Below are positions 8,159 through 16,831 of a stretch of 64,000 nucleotides of DNA, in pieces (the first letter of the stretch is position 1; each line of letters opens with the position of its first letter). A program made the position numbers and the translations under genes. The notes below the pieces were generated by a model. The model did no database searches and had not been told where the DNA came from. It saw only the letters and a list, made by a program, of their open reading frames with translations. The stretch spans positions 124,001 to 188,000 of the forward strand of contig NZ_LVWI01000048.1 in NCBI RefSeq assembly GCF_001909055.1. The letters are read 5' to 3'. Source of the stretch: Paenibacillus helianthi (lineage in GTDB: Bacteria; Bacillota; Bacilli; Paenibacillales; Paenibacillaceae).

Positions 8159-8548
8159 TTACTGTAATGGATCAAGCAGCCTGTGCACAAAAGGAAGATC
8201 CGCCGGAGCAAAAGCAAACGCGTCCAGCTCATTCGCCGCCACCCACCGGAAAGCATCATGGTCACTCAGTCTGATTTGGCCTTCCAGCAATTCGGCCTTC
8301 CAGGCAATCAACCTGATCTTGAATCCGCCATAATCATGCTCATTCACCCCAAAAGCCGCGTAGGGATGAATTACGATGCTCATCTCCTCCATCAGCTCCC
8401 TGCGCAGACAGTCCGGCACCTCTTCGCCGTCCTCCAGCTTACCGCCCGGGAATTCCCATAATCCGGCCTGTGATTTGCCCTCCCGCCGCCGTGCGATCAG
8501 GATTTGCCCTTCTGCATTATGTATAATCGCTGCCGCCACTTCAATCAT
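8159..8548 (-). CDS. Nudix hydrolase, MutT-like (8-oxo-dGTP diphosphatase type)
   Basis: A 129-residue Nudix protein of MutT length. The Nudix box runs GGKLEDGEEVPDC..RRELMEEMSI, with the REL-EE catalytic core intact, although the usual Gly before the final hydrophobic residue is Ser. WEFPGGK before it is typical of MutT-type enzymes that clear oxidised nucleotides. I start at the ATG at 8548 (MIEVAAAI) because AAGGAGG lies eight bases upstream; an extension of 23 residues to 8617 has no homologous look. It follows the MazG-like gene's promoter region on the same strand, fitting a nucleotide-sanitation pair. Confidence 0.88.
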   Translation of the reverse strand: MIEVAAAIIHNAEGQILIARRREGKSQAGLWEFPGGKLEDGEEVPDCLRRELMEEMSIVIHPYAAFGVNEHDYGGFKIRLIAWKAELLEGQIRLSDHDAFRWVAANELDAFAFAPADLPFVHRLLDPLQ

Positions 8549-8610
8549 GGAGCTTCCCTCCTTCAGGCTATAGGTAAAAATATACCCCGGTGCAGCTGGG
8601 ATATCCAGTA

Positions 8611-8664
8611 AAAACAAAAAAACTCCTCCCGGGGAACCCCAAAGAAGCGGCTGCCGGGAAGAGT
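8611..8664 (-). terminator. Rho-independent terminator after the YceI gene
   Basis: On the minus strand ACTCTTCCCGG (8664-8654) pairs with CCGGGAGGAGT (8632-8622), one G-U wobble, followed by TTTTTTTGTTTTT. Confidence 0.85.
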
Positions 8665-8693
8665 CTTAAGCTTATTTTATTGAAGTGTTCCTG

Positions 8694-9410
8694 TTATTTC
8701 GAGAGTACAAGCTCCAGGCGGACCTCGAGATTATTTTCGGTGTCTAACACAATCGAGTGTGGGTTGGCCATGCCGAAATCTTCAAAGGTTACGGTGGTTG
8801 TACCCGAGAGCATAAGCTGTCCGCCGCTATATACGGCCTGACTGTCGAAGGTGACATCCTTTGTAATGCCTTTTACGGTCATCGTGCCCTGCAGCTGGAC
8901 GGGTACCGCCGTGCCTTCCGTCCATTCCGCCGGCAGCTTCGAGAAAGACTTTACGACAAAGGTGGACTGCGGAAATTCTGTTGCAGAAAGGAAGTCTGCT
9001 CCCTTTACATGCTCATCTCTCTGGCCGTTGCTGGAATCCAGTGCACTCATCTCCACGGTGCCTTCTCCGGTCATCGCCCCCTCATCGCCCAGATTCACGT
9101 TCCAGGTTCCCTTAACTGACGGGTCCACGAAATTGACAGTTTCCTTGGAGGTCGTTACCGACCAGTATACTTTCGAAGTGTCGACGATGTTCCAGGCACC
9201 ATTTAATTGCTCTGCTGTAACGGCTGCTCCTGCGGGCGATGCTGCCGCATTCGCTGTGTTCGTACCATTTGCTGCACCTTGCGCCTGTGTCGGAATCACG
9301 GACTCGATTTCAACATTATTGCCCAAGCTGTTATTCAAAAAGGTAAATGCGGTGATGGCTCCTACAATAACGACTCCAGCAGCGATGATGGCGATTGTTT
9401 TTTTCTTCAT
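8694..9410 (-). CDS. YceI family protein with N-terminal membrane anchor
   Basis: The chosen ATG at 9410 (238 aa, MKKKTIAIIAAG) follows GGAGG by seven bases; the longer reading from 9464 lacks a site. An N-terminal hydrophobic segment (about 4-26) anchors or exports the protein, then a low-complexity linker rich in Ala, Asn and Thr leads to a YceI lipocalin-like beta barrel (about 70-238; GTMTVKGITKDVTFD and VTFEDFGMANPHS are characteristic). YceI proteins bind long isoprenoid or fatty-amide chains; the ligand here is unknown. It is divergent from a two-component system, which may regulate it. Confidence 0.85.
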   Translation of the reverse strand: MKKKTIAIIAAGVVIVGAITAFTFLNNSLGNNVEIESVIPTQAQGAANGTNTANAAASPAGAAVTAEQLNGAWNIVDTSKVYWSVTTSKETVNFVDPSVKGTWNVNLGDEGAMTGEGTVEMSALDSSNGQRDEHVKGADFLSATEFPQSTFVVKSFSKLPAEWTEGTAVPVQLQGTMTVKGITKDVTFDSQAVYSGGQLMLSGTTTVTFEDFGMANPHSIVLDTENNLEVRLELVLSK

Positions 9411-9590
9411 CCTGTTTCCTCCATCCAAATGGTTCTGTATTTTCCAGTATGGCTTGTTTCCCATTCTAGCAGAGCAATATGTCGGGAATAAGTCAAAGCA
9501 CCCCCATCTGTATTGTGGTAAAATTGTCGTAATTTTAACTATATAGAGTGAACTTAAGAATCTAAGTTGCTGTAAGGAGACTGTCTATAG

Positions 9591-10274
9591 ATGATGAAAT
9601 CGATTCTGATTGTTGAAGATGAGGAGGCCATTGCCCGCGTGCTCAGCGCTTATCTCAAAAAAGCGGGCTTCCAGATCACCCGCGCCGCCGACGGACGCAC
9701 TGCGCTGGAGGCCTTCGAGGTGGCTCCGCCTTCCCTGATTCTACTCGATATCCATTTGCCGAATATGGATGGCTTTGAGCTGCTGGGTCTGATCCGTGAG
9801 AAAAGCAGCTGTCCTGTGATTATGCTGACAGCCAGAGACTCTATTCACGACCGGCTGGCCGGACTGGACGGAGGGGCCGACGATTACATGTCCAAGCCCT
9901 TCATTCCTGAAGAAGTGGTGGCTCGTGTAAATGCGGTGCTGCGGCGCCCCTCCCAGTGGTCCGACGGCAGCCGCAAACGCCATTATGGCGGCCTGTTTAT
10001 TGATTTCGGCGCACGCTCAGTGTTCCTGAACGGAGCCGAGGTTTCCTTGAGCCCGCGTGATATGTCGGTACTGCTCTTCCTTGCCGAGCGCCCGAATCAG
10101 ATCTGTACGCGGGATCAGCTGCTGGAGCATGTGTGGGAGATGGATTATGAGGGAAGTGACAGGGCTGTGGACCTGTCGATCAAAAGGCTGCGCCAGGCCC
10201 TGTCGCACTGGCCTGCCGGAGAAGGCGAAATCCGCACGCTTAGAGGAACGGGGTATCAATTATGGACCACCTGA
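9591..10274 (+). CDS. OmpR-family response regulator
   Basis: An N-terminal receiver domain has the acidic pocket (VEDEE), phospho-acceptor Asp53 in LLDIHLPNMDG, Thr in MLTARD and Lys in SKPF. A C-terminal winged helix (about 130-225, RDQLLEHVW, DRAVDLSIKRLRQAL, GTGYQLW) binds DNA. The start follows AAGGAG. The gene overlaps the sensor kinase by 13 bases, so they are translationally coupled. The divergent YceI gene is the most obvious nearby target, which is inference. Confidence 0.93.
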   Translation: MMKSILIVEDEEAIARVLSAYLKKAGFQITRAADGRTALEAFEVAPPSLILLDIHLPNMDGFELLGLIREKSSCPVIMLTARDSIHDRLAGLDGGADDYMSKPFIPEEVVARVNAVLRRPSQWSDGSRKRHYGGLFIDFGARSVFLNGAEVSLSPRDMSVLLFLAERPNQICTRDQLLEHVWEMDYEGSDRAVDLSIKRLRQALSHWPAGEGEIRTLRGTGYQLWTT

Positions 10275-11680
10275 AGTTGAAGAAGCAGCGCAGCACCCAC
10301 ACCTCCATCCTCTCCTACTGGACGGTCCGCTACCTGCTGATTATCGGCACGGGTCTCCTGCTCACCGCGCTGGTGACCTTTTGGTGGATTCAGCAGGAGG
10401 CAATGAACAACCGGATGCAAACCACCGGTCTGCTCGCGCAGGAGATTGCCGACCGCAGCGTCAATGCGGACGGCAATCTGAATATTTCCCCGGCTCTGAA
10501 TCAGCTGATCGAGGACCGCAAGCGGTTCTTCAAACTGACGCAGGAAATGTGCGTCATTATTATGGGACCGGAAGGTGAACTGCTGTTCTCCCAGCCGGCG
10601 ATGACTGACCAGGAGATGCGCTACGAGCTCAACGACAGCCTGAGCGCGGCGCGCAGCCCGGAGTTCAAGTCGGCCGGTGCCCGGATTCAAGGGAACGGCG
10701 AAACGCTCGGGCAGGTCGTGGTCCTGCAGTCCAAACGATCCCTGCGGTTCATTCCGCGGGAGGAGATCACCTTCTTCTCGATTCTCATCTTCTTCCTGAT
10801 CCTCTTAAGCTGGCTGACTATTTATCTCTTATCCATTAAGCTGGCCAAGCCGATTCAGCGGGTTGCCGCCGCTGCTTCGCAGATCAGCGGCGGTGAATAC
10901 AACATCATCTTGAAGACGGAGGCCAAGGAGCGGGAAATTCACGAGCTGCTGCTCTCCTTCCAGGAGATGGCGGGCAAGCTTCAGCAGTTCGAGCAGTCCC
11001 GGGCGGTGATGCTGGCCGGGGTCTCCCATGAACTTAAAACCCCTGTCACCTCCATCAAGGGGCTGGTGCATGCGGTGCGTGAGGGCATTGTGGAAGGCGA
11101 AGAAGCCAGTGAATTCCTCGACATCGCTCTGCTGGAGGCCGGACGGCTGCAGCGGATGGTCGCGGATCTGCTGGATTACAACGCCCTGGCTGCAGGTATT
11201 GTCGCCATCCGTCATGACAGGCTGGATGCCGTTCCGCTGCTGGAGGAGGTCGTCTATCAGTGGAAGCTGACCCAGAGCGAGGAGGTATGTGAACCGGTGC
11301 TGCAGCTGCCGGAGCAGCCCCTATTCCTCCGGGGTGATCCGCTGCGCATCCAGCAGATTCTCGTCAATCTGCTCAACAATAGCGTACAGGCCAAGGCGAC
11401 GGGGCATACCCTTCAGCTGACCCTCCGCCTTGAGGCGAATCCGGAGGGATATGCCGTGATTACCGTCACCGATAATGGGCCGGGCATTTCTGAAGAGAAC
11501 AGCGAGCGGATCTTCGAACCCTTCTTCCGCAGCAGTGACAAACAAAGCACACTCCGGGGCCTTGGACTCGGCCTTACCTTCAGCCGGCTGCTTGCCAAAG
11601 CCATGGGCGGAAGCCTGCGGCTCGGCGACCGGCCGGAGCAGGGCTGCGCTTTTGTAATCACCCTGCCTCTATGCCGGTAG
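10262..11680 (+). CDS. HAMP-domain sensor histidine kinase
   Basis: This partner of the preceding regulator has two membrane segments (about 22-45 and 170-191) bracketing an extracellular sensor region, a HAMP linker, the phospho-acceptor His256 in SHELKTP, and an ATP-binding domain with N box NLLNNSVQA, G1 box DNGPGIS and G2 box GLGLGLTFS. The 472-residue length is standard. It should autophosphorylate at the membrane and pass phosphate to Asp53 of the OmpR-type regulator. The signal is unknown; the sensor domain has no recognisable motif. Confidence 0.93.
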   Translation: MDHLKLKKQRSTHTSILSYWTVRYLLIIGTGLLLTALVTFWWIQQEAMNNRMQTTGLLAQEIADRSVNADGNLNISPALNQLIEDRKRFFKLTQEMCVIIMGPEGELLFSQPAMTDQEMRYELNDSLSAARSPEFKSAGARIQGNGETLGQVVVLQSKRSLRFIPREEITFFSILIFFLILLSWLTIYLLSIKLAKPIQRVAAAASQISGGEYNIILKTEAKEREIHELLLSFQEMAGKLQQFEQSRAVMLAGVSHELKTPVTSIKGLVHAVREGIVEGEEASEFLDIALLEAGRLQRMVADLLDYNALAAGIVAIRHDRLDAVPLLEEVVYQWKLTQSEEVCEPVLQLPEQPLFLRGDPLRIQQILVNLLNNSVQAKATGHTLQLTLRLEANPEGYAVITVTDNGPGISEENSERIFEPFFRSSDKQSTLRGLGLGLTFSRLLAKAMGGSLRLGDRPEQGCAFVITLPLCR

Positions 11681-11775
11681 ACCCTTGAGAGTACGATCCG
11701 GATTATAGTCCTTGAAGGGAACGGCATGGTATAATCAGGGCGACTGAAATTGAAACCGTAAACCGGAGGCTGCAT

Positions 11776-12270
11776 ATGCTTACTTTTGAACAGAAATTGG
11801 CTATTCTTGATTCCTACCCCCAGCTGGAGCGGAGAAATGTATCGCTGGGCCGGGTGAACTACCACTATGAGGAAAGCCGCCATGAGAAAAAAACGGTAGC
11901 CTTCCATCTGCATCCGAATGGCAACGGGTTTGTGTATGCAGGACTGCTGCGCGGCTATGAGACCGATGACAAAGGCATGGTGAACATCCGTGACTACGGG
12001 GAGCCCGAACTGCGCAGCCTGCTGGAGGCGTCCATCACCTCACTGTCTATGTATATCCCGGAGGCACCGGCACCTGGCAAGAGAAAGAAAAAGCAGGCTG
12101 ACGGAGCACAGACACTGTGGACGAATGATGAAGGACATACGCTTACCCTGAAGCCGGAGGATGACCTGTGGTATCTCTACGCCGGACTTCAGCTGGAGAT
12201 GGCTTTCGAGACGCTTGAAGAAGCTGAGGAATATCTGGCGGAAGAAGGATTTACCCAAGTGCAGGTCTAG
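11776..12270 (+). CDS. Conserved hypothetical protein
   Basis: A 164-residue soluble protein preceded by CCGGAGG. I do not recognise a named domain. It has charged, mixed alpha/beta composition, a basic linker (GKRKKKQ, about 101-107) between two halves, and a C-terminal acidic helix (ETLEEAEEYLAEEGF). No signal peptide or membrane segment is visible. It stands between the kinase gene and an amidase on the same strand, with 95 bp and 61 bp gaps, so it may be transcribed with either. Confidence 0.7.
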   Translation: MLTFEQKLAILDSYPQLERRNVSLGRVNYHYEESRHEKKTVAFHLHPNGNGFVYAGLLRGYETDDKGMVNIRDYGEPELRSLLEASITSLSMYIPEAPAPGKRKKKQADGAQTLWTNDEGHTLTLKPEDDLWYLYAGLQLEMAFETLEEAEEYLAEEGFTQVQV

Positions 12271-12331
12271 GATTCGGGAAGAGCCTGAAGACCCTATAGT
12301 TAAAAAGGCCATATTCCACAGGGAAAGAAGC

Positions 12332-13798
12332 GTGAACCGCATGAGTTTTGAAATCGTAGAGGCTACCATTCCGGAGATTCAGGCTGCGCTTGAAACCGGA
12401 GAAATGACGTCCAGACAATTAGTCCTCATGTATTTTAAACGTATCGCCGAGCATGACAAAAGCGGGCTGACGGTCAACTCCATTCTGGAGATCAATCCTG
12501 ATGCCCTGTTCATTGCCGAATCTCTGGATGTGGAACGCTCGCTGCAAGGCCCCCGGGGGCCGCTGCATGGTATACCTGTCTTAGTGAAGGACAATATCAA
12601 CACCGGCGATAAAATGCACACCAGTGCAGGCTCGCTGGCTTTGGCGGATTCTTTTGCCGGGGAAGATGCTTATATTGTCACCAAGCTGCGCGAAGCTGGG
12701 GCCGTCATTATAGGCAAAGCCAATATGACTGAGTTCGCCAATTTCATGACGAACGGCATGCCGTCCGGGTACAGCTCACGCGGCGGACAAGTGCTGAATC
12801 CCTACAATATATCCACGCCGACGGGCGGCTCCAGCGCCGGCTCTGCGGTAGCAGTGGCCTGTAATTTCTGCACAGTGTCCGTGGGTACGGAAACCTCCGG
12901 CTCCATTCTGAATCCCGGCAATCTCGGCTCCATCATCGGTATCAAACCGACGGTGGGGATGATCAGCCGTTCCGGCATCCTGCCGCTCTCGAATACACAG
13001 GATACTGCCGGACCCATGGCACGCACGGTCCGCGATGCGGTACTGCTGCTGAACGCAATGCTGGGTAAGGATGACAGAGATGCCGCCATGGGGACAAGTG
13101 CAGGCCGTCTGCATGAGGATTATACCGTCTTCCTCGACCCGAATGGGCTGCAGGGCGCACGGATTGGAATTCCGCGGGATTATTATTTTGAGGAGTTGAC
13201 CGATGAGCAGCTGGCATTGTTCAACGCCTCGGTGGACCGGATGCGCGAGCTTGGCGCCACCATCATTGATCCGGCAGAGATCCGGACCGCTCGCGAGATC
13301 AGTTATTCCTCCGTCGTGCTGAACGAATTCAAAACCTCGCTGAATGCGTATCTGGCCGCTCTCGGCCCGGGAGCCAGAATGCGCACGCTGAAGGATATTA
13401 TCGACTTCAATCATGCACATCCTATGGAGACCTTGAAATACGGTCAAGCCACCCTGCTGGATGCTGAGTACACCTCCTCCGGCATGTTCACTGAGCCGCA
13501 ATATCTGCGCGACCGGGCAACGGATCTCCGGCTCTGCAAGGAGCTTGGCATTGACGCCACGATGAAGGAGCATCAGCTTGACGCACTTCTGTTCCCGGCG
13601 GATTTCGGTGCAAGAATCACCTCCAGGGCAGGTTATCCTTCCATCGTTGTGCCTTCCGGCTACACTTCTGCCGGTGCTCCCTTTGGGGTCACCTTCTCGG
13701 CGCAGGCTTACCAGGAGCCGGTACTGATCCGGCTGGCATATGCCTACGAGCAGAATTACAAGGTCCGCAAAGCACCTTCCCTGCAAAGCTTCATATAA
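12332..13798 (+). CDS. Amidase signature family protein
   Basis: The Ser-cisSer-Lys triad of amidase-signature enzymes is complete when numbered from the GTG at 12332 (488 aa): Lys86 in VLVKDNI, cis-Ser167 in TGGSSAGS and nucleophile Ser191 in GTETSGSILNP. GIPVLVKDN and IIGKANMTEFA are further family blocks. AGGGAAAG eight bases before the GTG favours this start, and an ATG three codons later is the alternative; extending to 12161 would overlap the previous gene. The enzyme hydrolyses carboxamides in the cytoplasm; whether the substrate is a peptide or small amide is not evident. It is not accompanied by gatB/gatC. Confidence 0.88.
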   Translation: MNRMSFEIVEATIPEIQAALETGEMTSRQLVLMYFKRIAEHDKSGLTVNSILEINPDALFIAESLDVERSLQGPRGPLHGIPVLVKDNINTGDKMHTSAGSLALADSFAGEDAYIVTKLREAGAVIIGKANMTEFANFMTNGMPSGYSSRGGQVLNPYNISTPTGGSSAGSAVAVACNFCTVSVGTETSGSILNPGNLGSIIGIKPTVGMISRSGILPLSNTQDTAGPMARTVRDAVLLLNAMLGKDDRDAAMGTSAGRLHEDYTVFLDPNGLQGARIGIPRDYYFEELTDEQLALFNASVDRMRELGATIIDPAEIRTAREISYSSVVLNEFKTSLNAYLAALGPGARMRTLKDIIDFNHAHPMETLKYGQATLLDAEYTSSGMFTEPQYLRDRATDLRLCKELGIDATMKEHQLDALLFPADFGARITSRAGYPSIVVPSGYTSAGAPFGVTFSAQAYQEPVLIRLAYAYEQNYKVRKAPSLQSFI

Positions 13799-13800
13799 AC

Positions 13801-13839
13801 AGAAACGATACCGTCCTTCTGAAGGACGGTATCGTTTCT
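13801..13839. terminator. Perfect palindromic terminator after the amidase
   Basis: AGAAACGATACCGTCCTTC (13801-13819) is exactly repeated in inverted form at 13821-13839, giving a long stem with a minimal loop. It ends in TTTCT on either strand. A related hairpin lies at 37803-37844. Confidence 0.75.
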
Positions 13840-13858
13840 GTGAGAAGAGCCGCTTGTG

Positions 13859-13978
13859 CTATTCCTCCGCGATGCCCATATGCCGGTTGCCTGCATGTGA
13901 TAGCCCCCAGGTGCGCAGCTCATAGCTGCGGATTCCCGTGAGAATGTACGGATCGCGCTCTGCGATCCGCTCCGCCAT
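13859..13978 (-). pseudogene. C-terminal fragment of a YciI/DGPF-family protein
   Basis: A 39-codon stretch reads MAERIAERDPYILTGIRSYE then LRTW and a short tail, resembling the C-terminal third of YciI-like (DGPF) proteins (A.R.AE.DPY...G....YELR.W). An in-frame TGA lies four codons upstream and no ribosome site precedes the ATG, so the N-terminal part is missing. It is best read as a remnant; the match is short. Confidence 0.4.
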
Positions 13979-14004
13979 TAACAGAACTCATTTGTCTGTC
14001 CTCC

Positions 14005-14562
14005 TTATTCATAGCCGCGCTGGCTTTCCTCATCCGCAATATTCTGGATTTCCTCGGCATGCATCAGATAGAGGCTATAGTTCCCCTCCTCCTGCAGCTT
14101 CTGGACCCGCTCTTTCAAGAATTTGGGACTTCCCTCGGCCGCGTCTTCATCATAGAACAGCAGAATCCCGTCGCTTTTGCGCAGCAGCAGGTCATCTCTG
14201 GCCCGGAACTGCCAGCTTCCGTCGTATGGAGCATTGCTGACGGCCCCGTAATAATCAGCCCCGGCAATAATCCGGCGGTATTCTTCCTGCTTCTCCTCTT
14301 TCCACTTTTCTTCCGGAGCGGCATGTGCTGTAATAATGCCCAGCTTCAGTCCGGGATACTGCTGCTTCAGCTCCAGCACCACTTCACAGGCCCACAGATC
14401 CACCCCGTATTGTCCGGGGGTAATGATCCATTCCACCCCTTCCTCGATCAGAGGGATTAATCTGTTTTTCAGCGCTTTTTTGATATACGGAATCCCCTGA
14501 TGTTTGCTGTCAAAAATCCCTAGCTCATGCGCGCGGTAGCCTGTTACCAGTAAGGTTGTCAT
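14005..14562 (-). CDS. ypsA: YpsA family (DUF1273, SLOG-fold) protein
   Basis: The 185-residue product from the ATG at 14562 begins MTTLLVTGYRAHELGIF, the conserved YpsA N-terminus, and has the nucleotide-binding SLOG features ITPGQYGVDLWACEVVLELK and the acidic C-terminal DGILLFYDED. AGGAG precedes the start by 11 bases; the 11-residue longer version has none. SLOG proteins bind nucleotide-derived ligands, and Bacillus YpsA has been linked to cell division and stress. The ligand is unknown. It is a cytoplasmic, probably single-gene unit. Confidence 0.85.
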   Translation of the reverse strand: MTTLLVTGYRAHELGIFDSKHQGIPYIKKALKNRLIPLIEEGVEWIITPGQYGVDLWACEVVLELKQQYPGLKLGIITAHAAPEEKWKEEKQEEYRRIIAGADYYGAVSNAPYDGSWQFRARDDLLLRKSDGILLFYDEDAAEGSPKFLKERVQKLQEEGNYSLYLMHAEEIQNIADEESQRGYE

Positions 14563-14634
14563 ATGCTGCTTCTCTCCTGAACCGTTAATCTTCATATCTC
14601 GCTCTATTTCTGCATTATACCATTTTGGGCGTAG

Positions 14635-14680
14635 AAAAAAGGACGATTCTCCAGGCCTGAAGCCCGGGAAATCGTCCTTT
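14635..14680 (-). terminator. Terminator of the first GH42 gene
   Basis: On the minus strand AAAGGACGAT and its partner ATCGTCCTTT, with GC-rich inner pairing, form a strong hairpin ending in TTTTTTC. Confidence 0.85.
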
Positions 14681-14684
14681 TAGA

Positions 14685-16712
14685 TTACTTGTCTGACAAA
14701 ATCAGCACGCCACGCCCCGGAACAACGGCCGTGCCGCTGAAGGTCTTGCCTGTCAGCAGATCGGTGCGCTGTACGGAACCGATATCGGCGCTGAGTTCGC
14801 CTTCCTTATGGTTCAGCAGGAACAGATAGGACACACCGTCCTTAACGCGTTGTACGGATTCGATGCCTTCCGGTGCACTGACCAGCGGCCGGATCTCTTG
14901 TTCAGTACAGAGGTTCGACAAGAACCCTTGCAGGAAAGCCGCATCCGGACTGGTTGCCACATAATAGGCCTTGCCTTCGCCAAAGCGGTTCACGGTCAGG
15001 GCCGGCATGCCTTTGTAAAAGTCAGTGCCATACTCCGCGAGCACTTCTGCGCCTTCAGCGTGAATCAGATCGCACAGTAAATCGCATGGATAGGTGCGGT
15101 TCAGCGCTCCCCACTCTTTGCTCATCACGATTTCATTGCTCATTCCCGGCAGCAGCGCATCGATCTCCTCAGCCCAGATGCCGAGTACGCTGCGAAGTTC
15201 TCCAGGGTAGCCGCCTACGGTAACCAGATCATTCTCATTTACGATTCCGCTGAAATAAGTCGTAACGAATGTGCCGCCTGCCTTCACGAAGGCTTCTACC
15301 TTTTCAGCAAACCCCGGCTTAATCATGTACAGTACCGGTGCAATGACAATTTTGTACTTGGAGAGATCCTCTTCAACACCGATCATATCGGCTTCGATAT
15401 TCTGCTGATACAGGGCATCATAATATTTATGCACTTCGTTCACATAATCCAGGGCTACGGATGGTCCGCTCGACAGATCCAGCGCCCAGCGGTTCTCCCA
15501 GTCGTAGATAATGCCTATCTGTGCTGCGCTGCGCGCATCCAGAAGCTGGTCGCCCAGCAGCTCCAGCTCTTTGCCGAGCTCAGCACATTCACGGAATACC
15601 CGGGTATGCTCATGTCCCACATGCTCAATGACTGCACCATGATACTTCTCGCAGGCCCCAATGGAACGGCGGAGCTGGAAGAACAGCACAGTATCTGCAC
15701 CGCGTGCTACTGCCTGATAACTCCACAGACGCATCACGCCCGGACGCTTCAACGAGTTATACGGCTGCCAGTTCTGCTGACTTGGTGTCTGCTCCATCAG
15801 CATGAACGGCTGACCATGCTTCAGGCCGCGCATCAGATCATGTGTCATAGCCGTATGGCTCACCGGCGTATCGAGCGACGGGTAGTTGTCCCAAGAGATG
15901 ACATCCATGTGCTTGGCCCACTCGAAATAATCCAGCTCCGGATAGAAGCCCATCAGGTTCGTGGTGACCGGAACATTGGTGCTGTGCTCCTTGATCGCGT
16001 CATATTCCAGCTTGTAGCATTCCAGCAGACTGTAGGACATAAATCTGCGGTAATCGAGCGATATCCCCTGGAAGTTGGTCCGGTTGCCATTCCATTCCTC
16101 ACTCAGCTCACTTGGCACAACAATTTCTTCCCAGTCATAGAAGGTATGTCCCCAGAAACGGGTATTCCAGGCTTTATTGAGAGCATCCAGCGAGCCATAA
16201 CGGTTCTTCAGCCAGACTCTGAAAGCGGCTTCGGATTGCTCAGAGTAATCGTAGCCGCCATATTCATTGGAGATATGCCAGGCCACCAGCCCCGGATGAT
16301 CCTTGTAGCGTTCAGCCAGCTTGCCCGCAAGTTTGGCCGCGAATTTACGGTAGACCGGACTATTCGGATTGGAGTTGTGGCGTCCGCCGAATTTGCGTTT
16401 TCTGCCCTGAACATCCACCCGGGTCACTTCAGGATAGCGGTGAGCCATCCAGGCCGGATGCGCACCGGTGCTCGTCGCCAGACAGACATAGGTTCCATTC
16501 TTATATAAACGGTCCATCAATTCATCAAGTCCGGAAAAATCATAGGTATCCTCCGACGGCTGAATGAGCGCCCAGGAAAATACATTGATCGTGGCGACAT
16601 CAATGCCCGCCAGCTTGAACATCCGTTCATCCTCTGCCCATACAGGCGCGTCCCACTGTTCGGGATTGTAATCTCCGCCGTACCAAATCTTCGCCAATTT
16701 ATCGTTGATCAC
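14685..16712 (-). CDS. GH42 beta-galactosidase
   Basis: At 675 residues this matches GH42 enzymes: a TIM barrel with acid/base Glu150 in WHISNEYGG and nucleophile Glu307 in FMLMEQTPS, then a trimerisation domain (about 385-600) and a small beta domain. The Cys cluster found in many GH42 proteins and in the second paralogue here is absent. There is no signal peptide, so it acts on imported galactosides or galacto-oligosaccharides. It uses a GTG start with AAAGGA ten bases upstream. A cre box lies in its promoter region and a divergent AraC regulator is the likely activator. Confidence 0.92.
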   Translation of the reverse strand: MINDKLAKIWYGGDYNPEQWDAPVWAEDERMFKLAGIDVATINVFSWALIQPSEDTYDFSGLDELMDRLYKNGTYVCLATSTGAHPAWMAHRYPEVTRVDVQGRKRKFGGRHNSNPNSPVYRKFAAKLAGKLAERYKDHPGLVAWHISNEYGGYDYSEQSEAAFRVWLKNRYGSLDALNKAWNTRFWGHTFYDWEEIVVPSELSEEWNGNRTNFQGISLDYRRFMSYSLLECYKLEYDAIKEHSTNVPVTTNLMGFYPELDYFEWAKHMDVISWDNYPSLDTPVSHTAMTHDLMRGLKHGQPFMLMEQTPSQQNWQPYNSLKRPGVMRLWSYQAVARGADTVLFFQLRRSIGACEKYHGAVIEHVGHEHTRVFRECAELGKELELLGDQLLDARSAAQIGIIYDWENRWALDLSSGPSVALDYVNEVHKYYDALYQQNIEADMIGVEEDLSKYKIVIAPVLYMIKPGFAEKVEAFVKAGGTFVTTYFSGIVNENDLVTVGGYPGELRSVLGIWAEEIDALLPGMSNEIVMSKEWGALNRTYPCDLLCDLIHAEGAEVLAEYGTDFYKGMPALTVNRFGEGKAYYVATSPDAAFLQGFLSNLCTEQEIRPLVSAPEGIESVQRVKDGVSYLFLLNHKEGELSADIGSVQRTDLLTGKTFSGTAVVPGRGVLILSDK

Positions 16713-16749
16713 TTATTGCACATCCTTTATAGTATAAGTATATCCTTAT

Positions 16750-16763
16750 TGTAAACGTTTGCC
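16750..16763. promoter_or_regulatory. Candidate cre site between GH42 gene and AraC regulator
   Basis: TGTAAACGTTTGCC matches the cre consensus at 13 of 14 positions. It lies 38 bp before the GH42 start, upstream of the GGATATACT -10-like sequence, where CcpA could repress transcription when better sugars are present. Confidence 0.6.
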
Positions 16764-16831
16764 GTTTCCCTTTAAATATAAAATTACCGCTGTGTCATAT
16801 AATAATATGGAACCTACAGGAGTGGATCATT

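Noticed and set aside
12776..13786. A 336-codon minus-strand frame opposite the amidase gene
   Set aside because: The amidase triad on the other strand is complete; this frame shows repetitive, Arg/His/Cys-rich composition typical of shadow frames.
15429..16508. A 359-codon plus-strand open frame inside the first GH42 gene
   Set aside because: It is antisense to a protein with intact catalytic motifs and correct family length, has no ribosome site and no recognisable domain. High GC third positions make such mirror frames common here.
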